The notes below the pieces were generated by a model that did not search any database, was not told where the DNA came from, and saw only the letters and a program-made list of their open reading frames with translations. From Aphis gossypii (Eukaryota; Arthropoda; Insecta; Hemiptera; Aphididae), in the NCBI RefSeq assembly GCF_020184175.1, contig NC_065531.1, positions 4,175,213-4,239,212 of the forward strand: DNA of 64,000 nucleotides. Reading direction: 5' to 3'. This document shows, in pieces, positions 1 through 12,879 of the stretch; the stretch's first letter is position 1, and each line of letters starts with the position of its first letter. The translations under genes were made by a program, and so were the position numbers.

Positions 1-2550
1 TTACCTATTAAGTTAAATTATAGAATAAATTAATTTAAAATCATTTACCTTTTTGCACTTAGTTCTTTATGAATCAAAACGATATTGGTTTAATTGGCTC
101 ACACCGTTTCGATACATACCTATTTAATAATGCAATTTATAATAACATTATAATAATTTAAATTCTAAATAAATGATTATTGAATAAGTTCCTTCCCAAA
201 TTTAATTACCGTAAAAATAGATTGATTGTACTAAAAATATATAAATCATTCTTTTATATGATTTATTAAATAAATATTTCATTTCTTTGAATACAAAAAA
301 AAATCAAGTATTATGTTTTAAAAATGGTGAAATGAAGAAATAGAACAACATTTTCGGGGTATTCTCGTACCTCTCCACTTGCCTAACTTAAACATTAATA
401 CTTACAACATAGGTATAAACCTTTTAGTCCAAATTTCGATTTTTAAGTATCAAATTATTCAGAAAAATATTTGGTTTTAAAATATGAAATAAAAATATTT
501 ATTACTACTTTGTGATTTGAAAAAGTAAAAAATTAAAAAATATACATTATAAAAAACATTTTGTTTTTTTTTATTGGGAATCATAGGAAAAATATTTTCA
601 ATAACATTAATACATTTCGAAATAGGTATTGAAGGTTGTTCGATAAAAGAATCTCACTACCTACAAATTTATGTTGAAATTGTAAACAGTGTATTTTAAA
701 TAAGTATAATTTTACCTGTAAAACAGGTCAAATAATTATTATTGGAGGGTCCTATATAGAAAAATACCTACCAATAAAAAGTGTATTAGCTGAAAATTGA
801 GGTTATTTGATTAAAAATAATAGAAAGAATTGTTTACAAAGAAATCTACCAATCCATAATATATTTAATTTAGTGAACAAACCGATTTTTTCCCTGATAT
901 TTTACCTACCTAAAATCAATACGTTATACATAGGTTATACTTATAGCCTATAGGTTAGGTTAAAATACCTATATATTAATATACTATTTGTATAAAAAGA
1001 AAGAGATTTATGCAGTCGGATCCCAAACGGTTCCCGTCTATTGTTTGCTTATTTCTAACGACTCCTGTCAAAAAAGGTCTAACTAACAGGTAAATTTCTA
1101 ATTGGCTTCCGTAGAATCAGCAATTAAATTAAAGCTGTCATGTCAGTTTACCTAAATTTTTTAAAAAAAACAAGAGTTCATGAGGAACATCATTGACAAA
1201 TTTTAATCGAGTGAAATAACACTTATGGATTATATAAATAATTATGTGCCTAAAAAATTGCCCAATGTATGACTTTTTTTAAGTATAGAAACGTCGTATA
1301 GTAATTTAAGTAATTAGTCCAAAATAATATAGATAGGACGTAGGTACTATAATATTGCCTTTATAATTTCAAATTTATTTTTTTTTCACAGAAAATTTTA
1401 ACGTAGGTAGTGTAATTTAGAATTCATTAATAAACCGTTTTATCGTTTAATATTGAACTGAAAAACTTTTTTCAAATACGATAACACGATATTGGCATTA
1501 AGTGAAATGTCTCCTAAATATTAAATACGGTAATAATCACGTTTTTGAAACAATATTATTACTTCGCATCTTTTATATTTTCTAAATTTTATACACACTA
1601 AAATATTTTAACATCAATCGTTAGAACACTAAGTCTAGTAGTTTAGTAACTAGTTGATAACATTAACAAGTACTAGTGCGTGGTATTTGTCCAAAGTTTT
1701 GAACCAATAATAGGATTTGTTATAAGACTATAAAGAAAATACAATCGACTCTTTCACAACAATAACTCATATTTTATAAATACAAAATACAAATAAACAT
1801 ATAATAAGTGAATATTCGCGTTGTTCAAATAATTATAAATAATTCAATATTATATTGTAAATATTAGGTTTTATTAATTATGCACAATTAAATATTTTGA
1901 ACATTCATTCAGTGCTTAGATTTGAAAAAAATTAAGATCCTTTTATTATAATATAATATGATGTTAAAACCTCGGCGGATACATATCTGTGTAATCCGTC
2001 ACTTAATGACTATACATATATATATGATTTATTACACGTGTGTGGTGTGTACTACTTTCTGACATTAGCACATACGAGTAATAGTAACGCGAAAAACGAG
2101 CACCAGTCATATATTATGAATTATGTAGGCAGATACATATCTACGAGGACAAGTTTTCTGTAGATACAGCCGTACAGGTAGTTTTTACAGAATTTGTGTT
2201 AGGTATCTATTCAGCATTAAAAATTATTCTTTTAAAATTTAATAGTCATTTACCGTAGGTATTTAGGAGTAGAAATAAAACTAATTATAAGAACATTTTT
2301 TTACAATTTTACATAGGATAAATAAGTAGGTACACTTATTCAAGTATTATTTTAAATACATTTTTCAATGATATTTTTTATTTACTTAACCAAATATTTT
2401 TTAAATTATTCTTTACAGCCGTGTAATGTAAGTATAGATATATCCCGATCGAATGATTTCACTGATTTATATTTACGTATTACATCACGATTACTGACAT
2501 TATTTCCGTAATAGACGGTTGCACCCACAAGTCACGTTATTTGACCAACG
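1..2550. other. gene-poor AT-rich stretch upstream of SNF5
   Basis: I see no convincing exon, RNA gene or complete transposon here. The sequence is A+T-rich with short T/A runs. From about 2500 to 2790 it becomes richer in G+C and CG dinucleotides, which probably marks the SNF5 promoter and 5' untranslated region. Confidence 0.6.
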
Positions 2551-2865
2551 TATTTGGTAACGCTATCTGTCGACTGATACGGAAAGTTTTCGTCCCGGTC
2601 ACTGTTTACGTCGTCGCTACGTTGGTTGCACTGCTGAATCGAAAACAGTGATAATTAATCTCGCAAACGAACAAATCGTAAACAAGTATACAACCCGGTC
2701 TGGATTCGAGAAGTCGAGCGGTCTATCCCATAGTATCTGTTCACTGTTAAATTACTATTATTAATTTCGTATATTTCCTGTTGTTCGTTTGTGTCGAGAG
2801 TTTATGCCGTTTATGGGACGACGGACTTATCTGTAATTGACGTTTTGACTGCAGCCCGACAAAAA

Positions 2866-5800
2866 ATGGCGCTCCGGACGTACGGCGACAAGCCCATCAG
2901 TTTTCAAGTAGAAGAGAATGGCGAATACTACTGCATTGGATCCGAGGTAAGTGTACAATTTTCCAAAGTTGACCGTTTGAAATCTTCGATGATCTATTTG
3001 TAATCATTTTTGTTTATTTTTGCTTTTCAGGTCGGCAATTACTTGCGGCTGTTTCGAGGTTCATTATATAAACGGTATCCGGGAATGTTTCGCAGAACCA
3101 TTACAAATGACGAAAGGAAACGTTTAATCGATTTGGGTAAGTACTTGTTTTTACATAATAATATTATCACTATTCATTCTTCTTAACTTATATAATTAAA
3201 ATTTCTTTTAAAATTTTTATTACTCAAACGTAATCGACGAGGAACAACAATATCTTCAAAAGGGTTGGATTGTATATTGTACATACATTAAAATATTGTT
3301 GTATTTAATTTTTAATTGTGTTCAGAATCAAAACAATTTTTTTCTATTCGTCTTTATTATACTAATAAGATTGTATGCTTACCTTTTAATATTAGTTAGT
3401 AAATTTGTTTCTTTAACTTCCTACAATTAATTGAAACAAAATTATATAACTTGTTCTATTGACATTTTATTTTACTTTATTCCTTATAACTTAATTACTA
3501 ACTACATTTTTATTTATAAATTACAATAATTTTCTTATTGTTTTTGCAGGTTTGAGTGCTCATTGCCTAGCTTCCAGTGTGTCACTTTTAAGAGCATCTG
3601 AAGTTGAAGATATTATTGATGGCAATGATGAACGTTATAAAGCTGTGTCTGTAACATCAACTGAACCATTAATTACAAGGTAGTAATAAGTATCAGTATT
3701 GAATCTAAATTTTAACTAGTATGTTTGATCTAAAGGGTTTACTTAAGATATCTCAAATATGAATTTAACTCTGGGATTATGGTATTAAAATTGATTACCT
3801 ATAGTATATTATGCAATTTTATTTTAAAAATTATATTGTGCTTTTTTTCAAAAAATTTCAGAGTATTTTAATCTAGAAAGAAAATATCAGTTTTATAATT
3901 AAATTTATATTCATATTTTTAAATAAGAAAAAATTATTCAGAAATTTAAAACAGTATAACTGTTTAAACTATTTTATTACGTCTAATTAATTGTAAAAAC
4001 AATTGTCTCAACTCTCAATTCAAAATTAATGTATTATGTAAGTAAAATTAACATATAAAACTACAGTGACATCATTCATGTCAGAAGAACAGAAGTGAGC
4101 ATTTGTCCTTGTCTGATTTTAAAAACAGCTCTATGTTGTTGGATCTGTTAATAGTGAAACCATGACCGTTTATGTTGTTTAGTTTAGAAAATTAGAAATT
4201 ATTGTCACAGTAACCATTAAAATCTATTTTTCTATTGTATCCAAACTGTATTATATATAAAATATATCACAACAAAAACCCTTCGTAAACTATGTAAAAA
4301 AATGGCTAAGCAAAATAAACAATAAAGATGTTATATCATGAATAAATGCTAAGTATATTGAATTTAAGTAAACTTATTTTGTTTCAAGAATTTATTTACT
4401 TGGCGAGGAATTATTTAGAATAGTATATAAATATTAATAATAATATTTTTTAAATATTAATAATTTATATTTTGATAGTCCTTAGCCATTTAATTATTTT
4501 GTTCATCATACTTTGTTTTTTTTAAGAAATAATTCCTTGCCAAGTACATAAATTCTTGAAACAAAATAAGTTTACTTAAATTTAATATACTTAGCATTTA
4601 TTCATGATATCACATCTTTATTGTGCTTAAAGATCTAATATTTTTATTTTTACACGTAGTATACAAAGGGTTTTTGTTGTGATATCACTAATTTTATCAT
4701 CAATGGAAATAATAATAATAAAGAATTATTATCTATGACAATGACAACGCTAAAAATAGATGCTGTGATTTTGAATTTAATATAAATTTCCATTAAACAG
4801 TTCGCACTTTTTCATTTATGACTTAATTTCTAAGCGTACAATGTTTATGATTTTTACAAAAGCATGTTATACACAATATTTCTAATATTTTGGAGTTTAC
4901 TAAGAGTTAATTTGTTGTTTTAGAAAGTTAGTTATCTTAGGTTATAATATGATGTTGTATAACAAATTGGTCTGTATTTTACACAGTTTAAATGGACAAC
5001 TCCTGCTTTGATATACTATACACACACTGTCATGCAGTTATTTTTTGTTTTTACTTAACTCGCACCACGACTGTGGCGCTAGATATAAATAATATGTGTG
5101 ATATGATTTATTATTTATTTCTAAGTGAGAGTAATTATTGTTTATTCTTCTTATGTCGAATAGAAAGGTAATGGATATATTTATGCACACATTTATATAA
5201 AGATTTGCGTGTACATAATGCAACAAATATGATGTAATAATACCAATTAATTTTATTTCTCAGTTTTATTTTTTTTATCATCAATATGTTTTTATATTAA
5301 TTGACACAAAACTAAATAACTCCTAAATGTATTGGTGATTTAAAAAAAAAAACTGATAGTATATGATATTTTCATTTTCTTTAGTTACATTTTAATAATC
5401 ATATTTATTTAGTATAGTAATTTAATTTGTTCAAACTTTCTAATAAAATTGATAATGTCACTGAAGTAACTACCATATTTATTTAGCTCCCCATGATGTG
5501 TTTTACAATAAAAGTATGCTTTCTTTTCCTGCAAAGCAAGTCAAATTATTCAAAATTGAAATTGTTGTAAGATAAAAAATTGATAAAGAAAAAATGTTTA
5601 AGAATGATGAAACGAACAGTCTTTTAAAGTTATATGTTTATATGATAAAAACTTTTCCCCTTCTATTAGAAATTGAAATTATTCTATTGCATAGTCATCT
5701 TAATAGAATATTTTTTAGTATTGTAATACTGCTATAACATATTCTTTATAAAAATTAAATGATCCTAGTTTGTAGCTAACATTATTACATGTCATGAAAG

Positions 5801-7008
5801 ATGTAATTAAAAAGTTAAAATGAAACATATTTGTATGATTATAGAGAATCTAAAGGGAAAAAATCAGTTCCTTGGGTTCCATCATTACCAAACAGTTCTC
5901 ATTTAGATGCTGTTCCTCAAGCTACACCCATTAATCGTAACAGGATTATACAAAAAAAAGTCAGGACTTTTCCGTTATGGTGAATATGATACTTAATATT
6001 AGTTAATATTATGTTTAGTAATCAATAATATTTAATTTTAGCTATGATGATACTGATCCTGCAAACATTCATGAGAATGCCAACTTTTCAGAATTGTTGG
6101 TTCCAATAAGACTTGATATGGAAATTGAAGGACAAAAATTGAGAGATACATTTACTTGGAATAAAAATGGTATTGGAATTAATTAAATTATTTTTTTTTA
6201 TTTTTGGGCATATAATTTAAATTTATATTCCTTTTCAGAAAGTTTAATAACACCAGAACAGTTTGCTGAAGTGCTATGTGATGACTTAGATTTAAACCCT
6301 TTACCATTTGTACCAGCCATCGCACAATCTATACGTCAGCAAATTGAAGCATTTAATAATGATAATATTTTAGATGAACAACATGACCAAAGAGTTATTA
6401 TCAAAGTAAATAATATTATTTATTGTATATATTTTTTAGTTTTAATCATACATGTGGAATGTTGATAGTATTTTTTCTGTGTTTTAGTTAAACATTCATG
6501 TAGGTAATACATCATTAGTGGATCAAGTTGAATGGGATATGGGTGAAAAAGATAATTCACCTGAACAGTTTGCCATGAAACTATGTGCTGAACTTGGTTT
6601 GGGCGGAGAATTTGTAACTGCCATTGCATACTCTATCCGAGGGCAATTAAGCTGGCATCAACGTACCTATGCTTTCAGGTAAGTTCTTTTAAGTTATTCT
6701 ATTTAATCTAATATGGTGTGTTATTGATTAAATGGTATTTTGTTAGTGAGGCACCATTGTCAGTCGTTGAAACCCCGTTTAGACCTCCTTCAGATGCTGA
6801 CCAATGGAGTCCGTTCCTAGAGACATTAACCGATGCAGAAATGGAAAAGAAGATTAGAGATCAAGACAGGAACACTAGGCAAGAACTTAATAACTAATTA
6901 ATATTTATTTTTTAGTTAAATAATAATTGATGATTCAATGCTAATACTAAAAATTGTATATGTTCCAGGCGAATGCGACGACTGGCCAACACCACACCAG
7001 GATGGTAA
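2866..7008 (+). CDS. Snr1: SNF5/SMARCB1 (Snr1) chromatin-remodelling subunit, 9 coding exons
   Basis: Core subunit of the BRM/BAP (SWI/SNF) nucleosome-remodelling complex in the nucleus. Coding exons: 2866-2946, 3031-3136, 3550-3679, 5845-5979, 6042-6169, 6239-6405, 6488-6678, 6747-6878, 6969-7008. They join in frame to 369 aa, near the 370-385 aa of fly and human family members. The N-terminus (MALRTYGDKPISF, then YLRLFRGSLYKRYPG) matches the winged-helix part. The C-terminal half carries both SNF5 repeats (LVPIRLDMEIEGQKLRD; LNIHVGNTSLVDQ) and the conserved tail LETLTDAEMEKKIRDQDRNT plus RRMRRLANTTPGW. The ATG at 2866 is chosen because the protein start aligns; the upstream in-frame GTG at 2791 has no support. 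The last intron (6879-6968) has a GC donor. A likely poly(A) signal is AATAAA at 7730. Identity is very secure. Confidence 0.96.
4259..4686. mobile_element. MITE with about 160-bp terminal inverted repeats in SNF5 intron 3
   Basis: The segment 4262-4420 reappears as its reverse complement at 4525-4686, with roughly 100 bp of AT-rich sequence between. The arms share long runs, such as the stretch beginning atatcacaacaaaaaccct and a block around caagaatttatttacttggc, and differ by small indels. No coding sequence lies between. I could not identify a clear target-site duplication, so the superfamily is unassigned. It sits wholly in the intron between SNF5 exons 3 and 4. Confidence 0.8.
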
Positions 7009-7729
7009 TAAGATCATTATTAAGTATTTTAAATAGTAAGTAATAAGAAAATTTCCCCACCATGATACTAACATAAGTGGCGTATGACAATTTTGTCTGG
7101 AGTTACATAGCGTTTGGATTTTTGTACGAGTTGTGTGATTGTGTTACAAGTGCACACTAAAATTTAATTCTAAGCAATTATAAAAAAAAATCGTTATATT
7201 TTTAATGTTTTTTCGTTGAAAACTAAAATTATTTTCTATTGTTATATATTTATATTAATTAATTCTTTAATTTGTACTGTTAACGATTAAAAAAAAAAAT
7301 TCTTTGGTTTTACATTATTTACTCATGATCATAATTTAATTGACATAAACAAAATATTCATATTAAGTTTATAACACTTGTAAGTATAAAACACGCTAGA
7401 ATTTATTTATTTTCCTTTACTATATTTTACTTATTTTTATTTATTTGATTGTTATTTTGATATGATATTCATAGTTTGAGAAAGACTGAAAAATTGTTTT
7501 CAATTAACAACCAATTTGTTTTTATTTAATTTTTTTATTTTAAGTAATGCTTATCTATGGGTATTAGAATTTTTTTTTTTTGTTCTGTTGACAACTGCTA
7601 TTATTTTATAGATAAAACCATACAAGTTTAATTTTCATTGTTAAAAAAATTTCATTTAAGTCTTGAGAGGTTATGATTAAGTTTTTACTAAGAATTTGGT
7701 TTTGTTATTATTTATTTATTTTATCTATC

Positions 7730-7735
7730 AATAAA
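7730..7735 (+). terminator. AATAAA poly(A) signal, probable SNF5 3' end
   Basis: A canonical AATAAA lies 722 bp after the SNF5 stop codon. No other canonical signal stands out between the stop and this point, so the 3' untranslated region is inferred to end shortly after it. Confidence 0.45.
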
Positions 7736-7739
7736 GTGT

Positions 7740-8790
7740 AATTTATGATTTTGTCTATGCTTAAGTGTCATCACTTTGATTTGGTACATAACAATTTATC
7801 AAATTTTAATGCTGTCATTACAGGTATAAAACAAAAATAAGATGAAAATAATAACATTAATAAAAGTTTTACTAATTTGATTGCTTCTCAAACATTTTTT
7901 CTGGTACTTAAAACAGGGCACTATGAACAAAAGGTTTTTGCATACGCCACTGTTTTCTTCTTCATAACAATACTTTTGATGTGTATTTAGAATGATAAAG
8001 AATCAGAAATAATAATTTCAATTTAACCTTTTCCATGCATTTATTATGTCAAATAACACATTTTACTGCTTAACATTTCACGCATTAATTTTTGTTTAGG
8101 ATAACAAGTCTTGAAAAAAATATATTAAAATGAGTATTTAACCTTACAATATGTTTGTTTACAGTATATAATATTATCACACAAAATAACAAAAAAAAAA
8201 TTGTTTTCTTCTTATAACTATTTAAAATTAAAAAATAATACATTTAAAACTTATATTAATTTATATTAATTATTATTTGTTTTTTTTTCCAATGTTATTT
8301 AACTGACAGTAAGTTAACTCGCCTACCGTGAGTCCCAACACAGATCAAGGTCCCATCAAAGCTCCATGTTAACATCTTCAAAGGCAATACAACTGCAACA
8401 ATTTTATATTAAAAAAAAATTATTATACGTATTATATTATATAAGAAAAAAAAAATTAGAATAAATAATTTTTACAATTTATTTTAAATTTTATTTGTGT
8501 GCACCCAGTGCAAATCAAACAATTTACTTCAGAACTTTAATATTAAACTATTAAATCTGATATTGGTTTTTTAATTGTATGATTATTTTAATACTATAGT
8601 AACTTATTGTAAAAAGTATACTACTAAACTAACAACTATTTAATGTTGTATGTTTTAAAAATGTAATTGATTTTTAAATAGAAAAAAAAATGAATTATTA
8701 GATTTGTTTGATTTTCTTTTGCATATACTTTTCAATAAAAACATAAGAAAAATATAAAATATCAGACTTTTTAATGTGTTAAATTATTGT
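7740..8790. other. intergenic spacer, no gene seen
   Basis: AT-rich spacer between the SNF5 3' region and the end of the convergent minus-strand gene. The string cgccactg near 7950 and agtggcgtatg near 7077 are in inverted orientation and look like worn hAT-type ends, but no target duplication is visible, so a full element is not claimed. Nothing else is recognisable. Confidence 0.5.
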
Positions 8791-8795
8791 TAAAC

Positions 8796-9971
8796 CTACT
8801 TATTTTCTTCGACTAACATGTCTTTGTCATTAATTTCATTTTCTTCTTCGTCTGTGATCTCGGTTATCACAACAGTTGATTTGGTTTCCTGGTAGTTAGG
8901 AAATGAACGGATAAATTCCATTAAAGGCTTCTTAGTCCATACTACAACTGCGTTGGTTGGTCTTTCTCTAAAGTATAACAAATGTATTTTGACAATTAAA
9001 TTAATAAAATTGTTTTAAATATATATCTACATACACATTGAGCAGTGGTTGAGGTATGATGGAATCGATTTTGTTAAGTTTACGCAGTTCTTCACACATG
9101 ACTAATGTGGTCTGAGAATCTGTTTTAGCAGTTTCAGGAATGTTGATAGTCTCTGTAGGACTAGGATTCTCCAAGATCTAAAAGAAAAGTTTTCAACTGT
9201 TTAGTGTCCACTTAACAGAAAACAGACAACTACTCACATCCATTTCATTGACAGCACTGCTCACACAATAATTATGAGGTTTGAATTCACTGCTGATGTG
9301 CATGTCTCGTAAACTAGCGGATACTTTTTCTTCAGTGATGCGCATTTTGGGTGGCTGTGGAAGTCTGAAAAAAATCATTGTCCTTTGTAATTTTGAACAT
9401 TGTGTGTAAGATTTATAGAAGTACACAATTTGTGGTCATACGATAAACAATGCTTAGTCTAATCAATTACTAATTCTAAACAATAATTTTAGTGTCTAGA
9501 ATAGATACAAATAAAATAAATAAAACATTTACTCGGCGTCTAAATCGATTTTGCGTTTTGGCACAGTCCCAAAGTTGCTGGGATGGTACATGGATGTGTC
9601 CAAAGGCAATGGATTACATGATCCCGTAAACCTAAAACAACAAGAAATAGAATACATAAAATGAAGTTTGCTACTAGACCTAGATGACATCAGGTCATCT
9701 ATACAATAAATTGTGTGATGACGGTTACTTACTTCATGACGTGTGTGCTGTTGGTGTTGGCCCAACTGTATGCTGGTGGCGTACTGGACGAGAACGTGTA
9801 TGGGAAATGTTGGTAGTCAGCTGGCGTGAAAGTAGAGTAGCTGGGTGGCTGTTGGAGGTTGAACTGCATGAATGGGAGATTACAGGCCGGCTGTGGTTTC
9901 CTCGTGATGGGACTGGTGGCAGTCTGATCGTTGGCCATCGCGTCGGAAGACGGGAACCCACGTTTAAACAT
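8796..9971 (-). CDS. uncharacterised protein, weakly HCFC1R1-like, 5 exons
   Basis: Coding exons in transcript order: 9971-9733, 9631-9533, 9364-9238, 9177-9035, 8967-8796. All junctions have GT/AG and keep frame, giving about 259 aa from the ATG at 9971 (MFKRGFPSSDAMANDQ). The frame stays open upstream to a GTG at 10181, but an in-frame TGA follows a few codons further and no ATG intervenes, so 9971 is preferred. The N-terminal third is rich in P, S, T and Q. A basic segment VPKRKIDLDAE then leads into PPKMRITEEKVSASLRDM and HISSEFKPHNYC, which resembles the KRRLEEE...ITEE/LS...H..Y layout of HCF-1 regulator HCFC1R1. The HCF-binding consensus [DE]HxY is not perfect here (PHNY). The C-terminus is acidic. 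Function is unproven; the regulation (TATA plus heat-shock elements) suggests stress induction. Confidence 0.72.
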
Positions 9972-10322
9972 GTCGGCCGAGACCGTAGACGAACCTACGA
10001 GAACTTGTGGCGGCAGTGGATAAGGGGCGAAACGTGATTCGCGGCAGTGGCGATGATGCTCAACGATCGGCAACTGTCCAGACGGCGGCAATCGGTTGGG
10101 AGAAATCCTCGGGGAGATCGCCTTTTCGGAAACCACCGTCGTTGTATTCTTCGACTTTGCCGTCGTAGTCGTTGTCGACACGAGTTTGAAGTTCGGTGTT
10201 CACGACCGTCGATAACAATTAGCAGCTGTTTTCGCCGATGTCCAGCAGACAACAAGACGTTTCGTCGTCCGAAATCCAGTCGAGAGCGACACCAGAAACA
10301 TTAAATGTTCGTTGGACGTCGA

Positions 10323-10328
10323 CTTATA
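10323..10328 (-). promoter_or_regulatory. TATA box for the minus-strand HCFC1R1-like gene
   Basis: On the minus strand the sequence reads catataagtcgacg. A TATAAG here would place the transcription start near 10295, leaving a 5' leader of about 325 nt before the ATG at 9971. It lies between the coding region and the two heat-shock elements, as expected for an inducible insect promoter. Confidence 0.5.
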
Positions 10329-10600
10329 TGGAATTAACCAAAAATGTTCCAGTAAATCAGTGAAAGTAGAAAATAAAGCGAAATAATCTATAACAACTAA
10401 TAACGAAACCCGATGATTATGTTTACTAGGACCCGCGTCGTATTGAAATGTTGTAGATCTCTGTCTTTATCTCGAATGTGTCGTAATGACATCAGTTATC
10501 ACTCGAGTTATCAACTTCAGTTTATTGTGTCTATGGAGTGTGGTATGGGCACGTCATAACGGATTACAGCCGAAGCGGTGTTACCTCCATAGTAGCTGGT

Positions 10601-10613
10601 TTCTAGAAGTTTC
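10601..10613. promoter_or_regulatory. heat-shock element 1 (perfect 3-unit HSE)
   Basis: ttctagaagtttc matches the HSF consensus TTCnnGAAnnTTC without a mismatch. It lies about 275 bp upstream of the TATA box of the minus-strand gene. Confidence 0.7.
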
Positions 10614-10632
10614 TTTAGGCGCGAAATCTGTT

Positions 10633-10645
10633 TTCTAGAAATTTC
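10633..10645. promoter_or_regulatory. heat-shock element 2 (perfect 3-unit HSE)
   Basis: ttctagaaatttc is a second perfect TTCnnGAAnnTTC match, 32 bp (about three helical turns) from the first, in the same orientation. The pair shares TTCTAGAA and flanks, so it may be a short duplicated module. Confidence 0.7.
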
Positions 10646-10679
10646 TCAGGGCTCTTCTACGAGGTATTCATAATTCATA

Positions 10680-12710
10680 TTTAATATTTTTTTTTTATAC
10701 ACGAAACTAGACGATTTTCTTGGTCAGTCCTGAATCCACAATATATCAAAATAAATTCAGCATGCTTTCATGAAGATAAAGAAACTAAGAAAGCAAACGG
10801 TTTGTCGACTTTTTTACTGATACGACTTATGATGTTTGTTCGTCACCAAAACGATTCATGAAGAGATTTGTATTAAAAATGTGTTATTAGAGGTACCTGC
10901 TCGAAACCCTAACCATTACAAAAGTCGGATTATAATAGAAGCAAACATTTGGGTAAATATTAAACAATCTTAACATAAAATTATCGACAAAACAATTTTT
11001 GTCAAACTGTTTGTCTCAGTACCTCCGCGAAATCGCGTTTGTTGTTGTTTTTCACCCAAAAACAAATTCTATTGTTCTTTATTCATCGATTTTAGAACAC
11101 CCCAAATAATACCAAGCCCATAATATTGCTTACATATGACATTTTCATTTATAGTTGGCTGACTAAAATTATGGGATCACAAAAAATGTAACAAAAAAAT
11201 TTGTGTAGAATAATTAAGAAATTAATAAATAAACATAAATATTAATAAGTTGATTTGTTAAATTTTTGTAGTAGATTGATCATTAAGAAAATTATTTATT
11301 CTAATTTCTGGAATCACTTTTTATACCTAACGTCCTATTCTACCGGAAAAAATGCTTTAATAGGTATTAGGTATCTATATAGTGGTTTCTAGTGAAAATT
11401 CGGAACTTTAAAAAATTTTTAATATGGTTTACAAACATTAAATACCTATTTTAATTTTAGTATTAACTATTAATAATAATTGGTATTTGATATTTGGTGA
11501 AAAACATCGCGAACTATATCAACTCTATCGAACTCGTGTTTTTTCTGAATTATACATTTATACAATTACAATTACAAATCTATGAATAAATATTTATTCG
11601 AAACTCAAAAGATGTATTCAAAATAAAAAGTAGGTTAAGTAGGATCAATCCTCCACACCACCATTGCAGTTACCGGACTATTCACTCCACATGTGCTCCA
11701 CAGGACAATAATTACAAATACGAAGTAAAAAATACTGAAATTAATTAAAAAGCCAAATAAATAAAAACATTCAATGTCCGAGATCTACTCGATACCTACT
11801 GTATAACAGAGCGTTACCCACTCTTGTATAACTTTCTTAATATCTAGACATCTAGTAGGTAATAGGTTATAGGTATCTAAACCAGACTAACCATTTTTTG
11901 AATTTATTTGCTTTAATTCTATACAATAACCGACTTCACCTTGTTTAACATGAAGGGGGAATTTATTATAAAGCATCTCACGATTCATAAGTTTCTGAAA
12001 TTCTCTTGTATATTAACCAGAGAGTTTTTTGTAGTATAAATGTGTAATAATGTTTTTTATAAAATAGTTTCACTATAACTAATCATCGCTATTTCTTAGT
12101 TTTGTATTAAGTATGAATATAACGTTGTGTATGTTGACCTTTCAAATTTTTTTATTTAAAATTTATAAGCTTTTTGTTAAAGTATTACATAAGACGTGTA
12201 ACCACTGTAAGTCTGTAACCCTTTATTAAAATTTTAGTTTTCAGATTTTAATATTTCTACTAGGTATCTAATATCTTATTGAAATGATTTTTAATAAAAT
12301 TGTTTAGTAATCGAGTATTTGATATTCGACAGTGCAACGTTACGTATCGGTCGTGGCGGTAATGTAATATATAATAGACGTACCACGTAAAACTAAATGT
12401 ACAGTAGAAACCGTTTATAAGGTAAACGAAAAAAAAAGTCCCGGAAAAAAGTTAAGTGAAAAATTTACCGAAATACGTTTTCTTGTATAGTTCTATAGTT
12501 GTACTTGGTATTTTAGTGTGTAATGTATAAATTGCTAGTTCAATGTCCATGTATATTTGTTATCTACCATAATAACTAGGGCTAGGATTTTAACTAGGAT
12601 AGACTCCAACCATAGAAAAACATCTACAAAACGTATGTATACAAATACATAAATCGGCAAAATCGGCGTGTTAGATTTTTTAACAGCCGTAAGTCATAAT
12701 ATTCATAATA
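10680..12710. other. intergenic, no gene seen
   Basis: AT-rich sequence between the heat-shock-type promoter and a hAT MITE. No convincing exon on either strand. An A-rich aaaaaaagtcccgg string at 12430 has a reverse-complement partner at 13145-13160 and may mark the left end of an old TIR element. Confidence 0.5.
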
Positions 12711-12719
12711 TTGACTAGG

Positions 12720-12866
12720 CATGGGCATAGGTAAGGGGGTGTTTTGGGTGTTCAAACAGCCCCCGAAATTAAAGATCAAACAATTTTAAAATAAATATTG
12801 TGAGTTAAATTTAATGTATATCTAGACCAAAACCCTCTCCCAAAATATTTCCTATCTACGCCCATG
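12720..12866. mobile_element. hAT-type MITE, 147 bp, TSD TGACTAGG
   Basis: Ends catgggcatagg and (reverse complement) catgggcgtaga form an inverted repeat. The flanks 12712-12719 and 12867-12874 are both tgactagg, a perfect 8-bp duplication as made by hAT transposases. It is non-coding and carries a G-run near the left end and a C-run inside. Confidence 0.85.
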
Positions 12867-12879
12867 TGACTAGGTATTG

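Noticed and set aside
10000..10181. N-terminal extension of the HCFC1R1-like protein starting at a GTG (rich in Thr)
   Set aside because: The frame has no ATG before an upstream in-frame TGA, so a start at 9971 is more likely. An upstream spliced exon cannot be excluded.
9684..10304. Several overlapping frames on both strands around the first exon of the HCFC1R1-like gene
   Set aside because: They are shadows of a GC-richer coding exon and its 5' leader; only the spliced minus-strand frame joins consistently to downstream exons.
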